Shown here: in pieces, positions 14,769 through 20,689 of the stretch
Position numbering within the stretch: the first letter of the stretch is position 1
How the letters are laid out: every line of letters begins with the position of its first letter
Source of the DNA: an uncultured Muribaculaceae bacterium
GTDB lineage: Bacteria > Bacteroidota > Bacteroidia > Bacteroidales > Muribaculaceae
Assembly: GCA_910579845.1 (NCBI GenBank)
Contig: CAJTWL010000035.1
Location: 1-20,689 of the forward strand
DNA length: 20,689 nucleotides
Reading direction: 5' to 3'
Position numbers and translations under genes: made by a program
The notes under the pieces: model-generated
Databases searched by the model: none
The model's input: the letters and a program-made list of their open reading frames with translations, nothing else
What the model was told of the DNA's origin: nothing

Positions 14769-15881
14769 ATGATAACACTTGACCAACTTAAAGATGTGGA
14801 AGAGCGTATTGAGGCTCTGAAACGATATCTTGACATAGATTCAAAACGCATAGAGGTTGAAGAGGAGGAATTGCGCACACATGTCGCCGATTTTTGGGAA
14901 GACCGTGAGAAAGCGGAGGCTCAGATGCGCAAGATCAAGGAATTGCATTTCTGGATTGATTCATATACTTCCCTTGAAAAGCAAGGCGAGGAGTTGCGTC
15001 TGGCGTTTGATTTTGTAAAAGAGGAGCTTGTGACAGAGGAGGATGTAGACAAGCAATATGAAAATACAATCAAGGAGATTGAAAAACTGGAGCTTCGCAA
15101 TATGTTGCGGCGCGAAGAGGATAAACTCGGTGTCGTTCTGAAGATCAATTCCGGAGCAGGGGGTACAGAGAGTCAAGACTGGGCATCAATGCTGATGCGT
15201 CTGTATCTCCGTTATGCAGAGCGCCATGGTTATAAGACTTCTATTGCACAGATACTCGACGGGGATGAGGCAGGCATCAAATCTGTAACCATAAATATCG
15301 AGGGAGATTATGCTTATGGCTTTCTAAAAAGCGAGAATGGCGTACATCGTCTGGTGCGGGTCAGCCCTTATAATGCCCAGGGGAAACGAATGACCTCTTT
15401 CGCGTCGGTATTTGTTACCCCTCTTGTTGACGATACAATAGAAGTGAATGTGGAAACAGCCCGTATTTCATGGGATACGTTCCGGTCAGGTGGCGCCGGT
15501 GGGCAGAATGTGAACAAGGTTGAATCGGGAGTCCGTCTCCGTTACCAATACAAGGATCCTTATACTGGAGAAGAAGAGGAGATACTTATTGAGAATACCG
15601 AGACCCGTGATCAGCCTAAAAATAAAGAGAATGCCATGCGTCAGTTGCGCTCTATTCTGTATGACAAAGAACTTCAGCACAGAATGGAGGAGCAGGCAAA
15701 GGTTGAAGCCGGCAAAAAGAAGATAGAGTGGGGTAGCCAGATCAGAAGTTATGTCTTTGACGACAGGAGAGTCAAGGATCATCGCACAAATTACCAGACA
15801 TCCGATGTAAACGGAGTGATGGATGGTGAGATCGATGAATTCATCAAGGCTTACCTGATGGAATTTGCAGCCGCTGAATAA
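14769..15881 (+). CDS. prfB: Peptide chain release factor 2, without the usual programmed frameshift
   Basis: The 370-residue class I release factor ends translation at UGA and UAA. The catalytic GGQ is at 244-246. The codon-recognition tripeptide is SPY (199-201) where most RF2 have SPF, preceded by the conserved GVHRLVRVSP. Ser240 stands at the site of the unusual Thr246 of E. coli K-12. ATG 14769 was chosen because it gives the normal N-terminus (helix, then ...RYLD); the frame is open for 126 nt further upstream but codes for nothing family-like. At residues 20-22 the codons TAT CTT GAC run straight through where many bacteria have TAT CTT TGA C, so no +1 shift is needed. The last 38 bp overlap the convergent glycosyltransferase gene. 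Confidence 0.94.
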   Translation: MITLDQLKDVEERIEALKRYLDIDSKRIEVEEEELRTHVADFWEDREKAEAQMRKIKELHFWIDSYTSLEKQGEELRLAFDFVKEELVTEEDVDKQYENTIKEIEKLELRNMLRREEDKLGVVLKINSGAGGTESQDWASMLMRLYLRYAERHGYKTSIAQILDGDEAGIKSVTINIEGDYAYGFLKSENGVHRLVRVSPYNAQGKRMTSFASVFVTPLVDDTIEVNVETARISWDTFRSGGAGGQNVNKVESGVRLRYQYKDPYTGEEEEILIENTETRDQPKNKENAMRQLRSILYDKELQHRMEEQAKVEAGKKKIEWGSQIRSYVFDDRRVKDHRTNYQTSDVNGVMDGEIDEFIKAYLMEFAAAE

Positions 15882-16890
15882 TCATTTGCGGGGTAATACC
15901 CCATAAACAGTGGTAATCTCCACGTTGGCATGGCTTGTTCCCATATATTGAACATGGGCGACAGGTCATGTCGAGTTGTATGGCATCTGCCACATCCTGA
16001 TGCCATCCGAAGAAACCGGTATATGGGTGGGTCGCACCCCAGATACTTACAGTGCGCGAACCTACGAGTGAAGCAAGATGCATATTGGCGGAATCCATGG
16101 AAAGCATAATATTGCAGTGGCTAAGAAGCGACAGCTCGTTTCCGAGTCCGATCTTTTTTGATGCCATATTGACAATATTGAGATAATTATCGGCAACAGA
16201 TGCAATTAGTTTCTCTTCTCTGGAACCAAAGCCAAAAACAAATATTTTTATGTTCGGGCGTTTCGCTGCTTCTTCTATCACTTTCTTCATTAATGGGAAG
16301 GGATATATCTTGCCTTCATGTTGCGCGAATGGTGCGATGGCCAACCAGAATTCATTCTCTTTTTTTGGAGTCGTTACCATCGCAAAATTTGACTCCGTAC
16401 CTTTCTGATTTCCGAACAATGATTTGAATCGGGCTTCCATCTTAAGCCCGGCGGCGGTAAAAACATCGCGGTATCGTTTTGTAATCGGTTTTAAGGGAAG
16501 CAGTATTTTTTTATGTCTACGAGTCAGTTTCTTACGTTGGTCACGATTTTTATGTATATGGAATGTCTTCACTCCTCTCATCGTGAGGAATGAACGCAGA
16601 AGTTTTGTGCGCACCACGTCATGCAGGTCAAGAAAAAGGTCTATCGAATAGCTTGATTTAAGTGATCCTGCAAGACGCCACATGCCTTTGACTCCTTTAT
16701 AGTTGCCAAGATCTACAGCGATAACCGTAAGGTTCCCGGGAGTGTTTATGAAGAGCTGGGCAGGGTGCTTTCTTGTTAGAAAATAGAATTTATGTTCCGG
16801 GTTGGCATTACAGGCATCGTATACCGCCGGTATGGTCATTGCGATATCACCAAGTGCCGAAAACCGGCTGATGAGAATATTTTTGCCCAT
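15844..16890 (-). CDS. Glycosyltransferase family 9 (heptosyltransferase-like)
   Basis: The 348-residue GT-B enzyme resembles ADP-heptose:LPS heptosyltransferases, acting on the cytoplasmic side during lipopolysaccharide core or other surface glycan assembly. Its N-terminus ILISRFSALGDIAMTIPAV (5-23) is the GT9 acceptor-domain signature. The donor domain shows SMDSANMHLASLVG (264-277) and SIWGATHPYTGF (282-293). Four cysteines, C310, C313, C321 and C328, lie in a CxxC-x7-C-x6-C pattern near the end, often seen in this subgroup and possibly structural. It starts 3 bp after the DUF4254 gene, so the two are an operon. Its 3' end is antisense to the end of prfB with no terminator between. The sugar donor is not known. 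Confidence 0.88.
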   Translation of the reverse strand: MGKNILISRFSALGDIAMTIPAVYDACNANPEHKFYFLTRKHPAQLFINTPGNLTVIAVDLGNYKGVKGMWRLAGSLKSSYSIDLFLDLHDVVRTKLLRSFLTMRGVKTFHIHKNRDQRKKLTRRHKKILLPLKPITKRYRDVFTAAGLKMEARFKSLFGNQKGTESNFAMVTTPKKENEFWLAIAPFAQHEGKIYPFPLMKKVIEEAAKRPNIKIFVFGFGSREEKLIASVADNYLNIVNMASKKIGLGNELSLLSHCNIMLSMDSANMHLASLVGSRTVSIWGATHPYTGFFGWHQDVADAIQLDMTCRPCSIYGNKPCQRGDYHCLWGITPQMIIQRLQIPSGKP

Positions 16891-16893
16891 CAG

Positions 16894-17505
16894 TTATTTC
16901 TTTTTAGCGTATAGGACAGGATTTGTTGTCGGGTCGTTGTAAAGTTTCATCTGACGATAAACCTTCATGTACTTGCGTCCTGCGGCTATGTCGTCAAGAA
17001 GGGTATCTATCGCTTTGGTCAGATCTTCACGTTGTTCCAACAATACAGCGAGTTTGGCGCGACTGTTAGCAAGATGTGCTTCATCTACATCTGTGCGTTC
17101 TGCTTGTTCACGCATGTGCCAGATCTTTAATGCGAGAATTGAGAGACGGTCAAGTGCCCAGGCGGGGGACTCGGTATTTATAGTAGCATTCTGTTCGGGA
17201 ACCACATTTTTGTAAAGATCCCGGAACCAAGTGTCTATATCTTCCACCATGTCGGTGCGCACCTGATTTGAGCGGTCAATGCGGCGCTTGAGATTGAGAG
17301 CATCACGGAGATCTATCTCCGGATCGCGGATTATGTCTTCAAGATGCCACTGCACTGCGTCAACCCAGTTCTTGTCATAGAAGATAGATTCAAGAGTACC
17401 CCTTTCGTATGGATTTATGCAGGGGGCGTCTACGTTGTCTGTTTTATGATAATTTGTGACACTGAGGTCAAAAACCGCATTTGCCAATTGAGCTGTATTA
17501 TTCAT
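16894..17505 (-). CDS. DUF4254 family protein of unknown function
   Basis: The 203-residue soluble protein has no signal peptide or membrane segment. I recognise it as the Bacteroidota family DUF4254 from its conserved blocks: the WHLEDIIRDPEID segment (53-65), RRIDRSNQVRTDMVEDID (74-91) and SPAWALDRLSILALKIWHM (113-131). It is almost entirely helical, with a likely coiled coil at about 140-172. No catalytic motif is evident. It is the first gene of a two-gene operon with the GT9 glycosyltransferase. Such pairing is what I would expect for the family from memory, and suggests a role in surface glycan assembly. That is guilt by association only. Confidence 0.82.
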   Translation of the reverse strand: MNNTAQLANAVFDLSVTNYHKTDNVDAPCINPYERGTLESIFYDKNWVDAVQWHLEDIIRDPEIDLRDALNLKRRIDRSNQVRTDMVEDIDTWFRDLYKNVVPEQNATINTESPAWALDRLSILALKIWHMREQAERTDVDEAHLANSRAKLAVLLEQREDLTKAIDTLLDDIAAGRKYMKVYRQMKLYNDPTTNPVLYAKKK

Positions 17506-17545
17506 GTTTTCTTATGATATTTGATTTGGGAGTCTGTTCAATTTT

Positions 17546-17576
17546 CAAAAATAGGAAAAATTTTAATAAAACCAAT
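17546..17576 (-). promoter_or_regulatory. Promoter of the DUF4254-glycosyltransferase operon
   Basis: On the minus strand ATTG (17576-17573), 19 bp, then TATTTTTG (17553-17546) fits the Bacteroidota consensus at all but one fixed position. The start site would be near 17540, giving a leader of about 35 nt before the ATG at 17505. Confidence 0.6.
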
Positions 17577-17626
17577 TATTAAAATGAAAAAACTTTGTTG
17601 CGAGGATGAGGGATGAATCCGGTAAA

Positions 17627-17658
17627 GTTGCAATATCGGGTGGAGTTTATTAAATTTG
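17627..17658 (+). promoter_or_regulatory. Promoter of the GH27 gene
   Basis: GTTG (17627-17630), 20 bp, then TAAATTTG (17651-17658) fits the Bacteroidota TTTG-N19-21-TAnnTTTG pattern with one mismatch. The predicted start near 17665 leaves an AT-rich leader of about 65 nt before ATG 17732. It is divergent from the DUF4254 promoter, with about 50 bp between the two upstream boxes. Confidence 0.55.
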
Positions 17659-17731
17659 TGAATCTGAAGCCATATGCCATAACTTGATAGACTATAAATA
17701 ATTAATCTGATATTATAAAACTTGATTTAAG

Positions 17732-19309
17732 ATGAGGAGAGAAATCATTGCTTTGTGTGCATTGGCAAGCATTGCCAACGCAGTATTTGCCGATAAGCCT
17801 GAGAATGTCAAGGTTCCGGATTATTCGCAGTATATCCTGACCCCCAAGCCCGGTAAATCGCCCAGAATCAACGGAGCCAAGGTGTTTGGTGCCCGTCCGG
17901 GCTCACAGTTTCTGTTTACAATTGCCGCTTCAGGAGAGCGTCCTATGACATTTTCTGCCAAAGGTCTTCCGGAAGGTCTGACTCTTGATACAAAAACAGG
18001 TCGTATATCCGGACGTGTACACAAAGCGGGAGAATACAAAGTGACTCTGACAGCGACTAATTCTCATGGCACTGCCGACAGAGATCTCCGTATTGTGATA
18101 GGTGACCGGATTGCGCTCACTCCTCCGATGGGTTGGAATTCCTGGAATTGCTGGGGTCGGGACGTGACACAAGAGCAGGTTTTGTCTTCAGCACGCGCCA
18201 TGGTCAGCAGCGGACTTGCAGATCATGGATGGACATATATAAATATAGATGACGGATGGCAAGGTAATCGCGGAGGTGAGTTAAATGCTATTCAGGGTAA
18301 TACCAAGTTTCCGGATATGAAGGCGTTGACACGTGAGGTACATGATCTGGGACTAAAGCTCGGCATTTATTCCTCGCCGTGGGTAGGCACATATGCCGCT
18401 CATATCGGAAGCTATGCCGACACTCCCGATGGCAAATATAAATGGATTGAGGAAGGTAAGAAGAATGAAAATTACCGTTATACCCTCCCCACTGGCAATT
18501 ATATGCAATATCGCAAAGAGGTGAGATATCTTAGTCCGTATTCTTTTGTAAAGAATGATGCAAAGCAATGGGCAGAATGGGAGGTAGACTATCTGAAATA
18601 TGACTGGAAACCGAATGATACCGAACATATCATAGAGATGCATGACGCATTGCGTGCAACCGACCGCGATATTGTCTACAGTCTTTCAAACAATGCTCCA
18701 TTATGCGATGCTCCGGCACTCGTGAAATTTGCCGATTGCTGGCGTACGACAGGAGATATACGTGACAATTGGGATAATTTCAGTAAAATAGGGTTTAATC
18801 AGGCGCGTTGGGCACCTTGGACAGGTCCCGGTCATTGGCCCGATGCGGACATGCTTGTTGTCGGTCTTGTAGGATGGGGCCCAAAACTCCATTACACCAA
18901 ACTTACTCCCGATGAGCAATATACCCATATGTCTCTGTGGTCGCTTTTCGCCTCCCCTCTTCTTATAGGATGCGATCTGGCGCGTCTTGATCCTTTCACA
19001 TTCTCTCTTCTGAGCAATGACGAGGTGATCGATGTGAATCAGGATCCACTCGGTGTACATGCTGCCCCGATAGTGGAAAATGACAAGGAGGCTGTATATG
19101 TAAAGCAACTTGAGGATGGTTCGATGGCGGTAGGTCTTTTCAACAAGACACTTGAGCAACGTGATATAACAGTGAAGATGACCAATCTGGGATTTTATGA
19201 GAAAAAGACAATACGCGATTTATGGCGTCAGCAGGATCTGACCCGGACTGACGAGAAATATACAGCCAAGGTGAATCCTCATGGAGCTGTTCTGCTGCGC
19301 ATATATTAG
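17732..19309 (+). CDS. Secreted GH27 alpha-galactosidase-like enzyme with N-terminal Ig-like domain
   Basis: The 525-residue protein has a signal peptide (about 1-20). A putative Ig-like domain (about 45-123) carries the GLPEGLTLDTKTGRISG turn of bacterial He_PIG domains. A GH27 barrel opens with PPMGWNSWNCWG (131-142), and a C-terminal beta domain follows. The nucleophile is Asp291 in YLKYDW and the acid/base is Asp342 in WRTTGDIRDNW, aligned with Asp170 and Asp231 of human alpha-galactosidase A. Compared with plain GH27 enzymes there is an insertion of about 40 residues (roughly 225-270) before the nucleophile strand, and Trp292 replaces the usual Asn/Gly-Cys. It would release terminal alpha-galactose or a related sugar such as beta-L-arabinopyranose from plant or host glycans. 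The metallophosphoesterase gene follows 99 bp later. Confidence 0.88.
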   Translation: MRREIIALCALASIANAVFADKPENVKVPDYSQYILTPKPGKSPRINGAKVFGARPGSQFLFTIAASGERPMTFSAKGLPEGLTLDTKTGRISGRVHKAGEYKVTLTATNSHGTADRDLRIVIGDRIALTPPMGWNSWNCWGRDVTQEQVLSSARAMVSSGLADHGWTYINIDDGWQGNRGGELNAIQGNTKFPDMKALTREVHDLGLKLGIYSSPWVGTYAAHIGSYADTPDGKYKWIEEGKKNENYRYTLPTGNYMQYRKEVRYLSPYSFVKNDAKQWAEWEVDYLKYDWKPNDTEHIIEMHDALRATDRDIVYSLSNNAPLCDAPALVKFADCWRTTGDIRDNWDNFSKIGFNQARWAPWTGPGHWPDADMLVVGLVGWGPKLHYTKLTPDEQYTHMSLWSLFASPLLIGCDLARLDPFTFSLLSNDEVIDVNQDPLGVHAAPIVENDKEAVYVKQLEDGSMAVGLFNKTLEQRDITVKMTNLGFYEKKTIRDLWRQQDLTRTDEKYTAKVNPHGAVLLRIY

Positions 19310-19322
19310 GAAGTTGTTTAAC

Positions 19323-19380
19323 TTTAAAAGTAACATACTCTTTATTAATGTTTAATTTGGTTTAAAAGTAAACATACTCT
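19323..19380. repeat. Two near-identical direct repeats between the GH27 and metallophosphoesterase genes
   Basis: TTTAAAAGTAACATACTCT (19323-19341) recurs as TTTAAAAGTAAACATACTCT (19361-19380), differing by one inserted A, with starts 38 bp apart. A GTTTAA element precedes both copies. They fill most of the 99-bp gap, and TAACTTTA, a near-match to the TAnnTTTG box, lies just after the second copy at 19392-19399. They look like tandem binding sites for a regulator of the metallophosphoesterase gene. A duplication of neutral sequence is the alternative. Confidence 0.5.
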
Positions 19381-19408
19381 AAGTTTACGGATTAACTTTA
19401 CGCACAAA

Positions 19409-20605
19409 ATGAAACTTGGAAAAATCTTTTCTTTCCTTCTGTTTGTAATAGCGGTACCATTGCAGGCTGAGGAGATAAATCCGCAGTCTATAAAAATTGA
19501 GATGGGACCATATCTGCAGGCCGTAGGAGAAAATGAATTTACGGTATGCTGGAAAACGAACATGCCGTCTGTAGGCTGGATAGAGGTGGCTCCCGATGAC
19601 GGCACACATTTCTATCAGTGTGAGAGACCAAAATATCACGACGCCCGTTTTGGCAGACGTCGCGTGGGTGAATTTCATAAAGTAACCGTAAAAGGACTGG
19701 AGCCGGGTAAGACATACCGTTATCGGGTGATGCAGAATTCCGTACTCCTTGACGAGGGTCGCAAGAGAATGCTTTATGGCGAGGGATATGGCAGTGATAT
19801 ACTGAAACATAAACCGTATCATGTTACAACCCTCGATCCGACAAAGAGCAGTGTCAGATTTGCTGTCGGCAATGACTTTCACGAGCACGACGGCATGTTC
19901 AGGGATGCATTTGCAAATGCCCGTAAGAAAGGATATGATTTCGTGTTGCTGAATGGAGACATGACTACGAGCATAGAGTCGGAAAATGATATCTTTGACA
20001 ATTATCTGAGGAGTGCATCGGAACTGTTCGCATCCGACATACCGTTCTATATGGCAAGAGGTAATCATGAGAACCGCGGCAAGTATGCCATAAATTATAT
20101 GGATTATTATCCGTCGCTTTCAGGCAGACCCTATTATGCTTTCCGTCAAGGTCCAGTTTTCTTTCTTGTACTCGACGGCGGTGAGGATAAACCGGACAAT
20201 GACATACGCAATCTTGATATTATGGTTTCAGATCAATTTCGTGCTGAGGAGGTGGAATGGCTCAAGGATGTGCTTGCGAGCAAGGAATATAAGGAGGCTC
20301 CCGTAAAGATAGCTTTTCTGCATATGCCTCCTAATCCGACAAAGAACGGATGGTATGGCGTGAATCAGCTGAGCAAGCTGTTCACACCCTTGCTCAATGA
20401 GTCGGGATTGGATCTGATGATATCCGGACACACCCACAGATATGCGTGGATACCGGCAGGAGGGGAGTATAAAAACAACTTTCCGATACTGGTTAATGAC
20501 GACAAAGTGCTGATGGAGGGTGAGGTAACACCGGATGCTATAATACTTACAACATATGATGACAAACAGAACGTCGCAAACCGTCACGAAATAAAACGAA
20601 AATAA
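19409..20605 (+). CDS. Secreted metallophosphoesterase with purple-acid-phosphatase-type N-terminal domain
   Basis: The 398-residue protein has a signal peptide (1-20, ending LQA). A fibronectin-III-like domain (about 27-142) with LEPGKTYRYRV (97-107) matches the N-terminal domain of purple acid phosphatases. A calcineurin-like phosphoesterase domain follows. Its dimetal ligands are all visible: Asp156 and His158 (NDFH), Asp184 (NGD), Asn219-His220 (GNHE), His305 (FLHMP) and His341/His343 (GHTH). It would hydrolyse a phosphomonoester or phosphodiester outside the cytoplasm, perhaps to scavenge phosphate. The substrate cannot be read from the sequence. It could be co-transcribed with the GH27 gene or have its own control through the direct repeats upstream. 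Confidence 0.87.
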   Translation: MKLGKIFSFLLFVIAVPLQAEEINPQSIKIEMGPYLQAVGENEFTVCWKTNMPSVGWIEVAPDDGTHFYQCERPKYHDARFGRRRVGEFHKVTVKGLEPGKTYRYRVMQNSVLLDEGRKRMLYGEGYGSDILKHKPYHVTTLDPTKSSVRFAVGNDFHEHDGMFRDAFANARKKGYDFVLLNGDMTTSIESENDIFDNYLRSASELFASDIPFYMARGNHENRGKYAINYMDYYPSLSGRPYYAFRQGPVFFLVLDGGEDKPDNDIRNLDIMVSDQFRAEEVEWLKDVLASKEYKEAPVKIAFLHMPPNPTKNGWYGVNQLSKLFTPLLNESGLDLMISGHTHRYAWIPAGGEYKNNFPILVNDDKVLMEGEVTPDAIILTTYDDKQNVANRHEIKRK

Positions 20606-20607
20606 AA

Positions 20608-20639
20608 TTAATATGGGACTGTACAAAGTCCCATATTAA
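20608..20639 (+). terminator. Hairpin terminator after the metallophosphoesterase gene
   Basis: TTAATATGGGACT (20608-20620) and AGTCCCATATTAA (20627-20639) form a perfect 13-bp stem with a 6-nt loop, beginning 2 bp after the stop codon. No long U-tract follows, but the AT-rich outer stem and flanks would serve on either strand. It may be a bidirectional terminator or an mRNA 3'-end stabiliser. The last 50 bases (20640-20689) show nothing recognisable. Confidence 0.65.
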
Positions 20640-20689
20640 CCTTAAATTCGCAGCTTAATTACTTGTTATAAATGCAAGTCCTTGACAAA

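Noticed and set aside
18701..20068. Minus-strand open frames opposite the GH27 and phosphoesterase genes (18701-19159, 19385-20068)
   Set aside because: Both lie over coding sequence with clear catalytic motifs on the plus strand; their translations are Cys/Ile/His-rich shadow-like sequence.

Overview
The window reads as the chromosome of a gut-type Bacteroidota bacterium, most likely order Bacteroidales. The reasons are the promoter grammar (a TTTG-like box, 19-20 bp, then TAnnTTTG, found upstream of several genes), A-rich leaders in place of strong Shine-Dalgarno sites, a DUF4254 gene paired with a family 9 glycosyltransferase, a Bacteroidota-style release factor 2, and secreted glycosidases of the kind used on plant or host glycans. 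The genus cannot be fixed from the sequence alone; Muribaculaceae-like or a relative is a guess.

Layout. (1) 1-47: the 5' two thirds of a tRNA-Gln(UUG) on the minus strand, with its promoter at 124-155. (2) 250-7979, minus strand: a four-gene operon transcribed as GH78-like alpha-L-rhamnosidase, then periplasmic adaptor lipoprotein, heavy-metal RND pump and TolC-like outer-membrane channel. The glycosidase and the adaptor gene overlap by ATGA. Two perfect palindromes lie upstream of the operon promoter. (3) 8214-9551, minus strand: hexameric NADP-type glutamate dehydrogenase with a terminator. (4) 9737-12661, plus strand: a tight operon of a steroid 5-alpha-reductase homologue, a single-domain Old Yellow Enzyme and a classical short-chain dehydrogenase, behind a near-consensus promoter. 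A GC-rich element with two interleaved inverted repeats (12677-12731) follows, then a long-chain type acyl-CoA ligase (12754-14568). (5) 14769-15881: release factor 2, whose 3' end overlaps a convergent glycosyltransferase 9 gene by 38 bp; the glycosyltransferase is in an operon with a DUF4254 gene. (6) 17732-20605, plus strand: a secreted GH27 alpha-galactosidase-like enzyme and a secreted purple-acid-phosphatase-like metallophosphoesterase, ending in a 13-bp perfect hairpin.

The most notable part is region 4. The three enzyme families match the set reported in some gut Bacteroidales (Parabacteroides merdae and Odoribacteraceae isolates from centenarians) for converting 3-oxo-delta-4 bile acids to allo- and iso-forms: 5-alpha-reductase (5AR), 5-beta-reductase (5BR) and 3-beta-hydroxysteroid dehydrogenase. 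I propose that this operon reduces the delta-4 bond of 3-oxo steroids or bile acids to either ring-junction stereoisomer and then reduces the 3-ketone. The downstream acyl-CoA ligase may activate a carboxylated substrate or simply be a fatty-acid gene. The families are assigned from motifs; the steroid substrate is an inference.

No phage, transposon, CRISPR array or other obvious mobile element was seen. There is no stretch over 300 bases without a gene.
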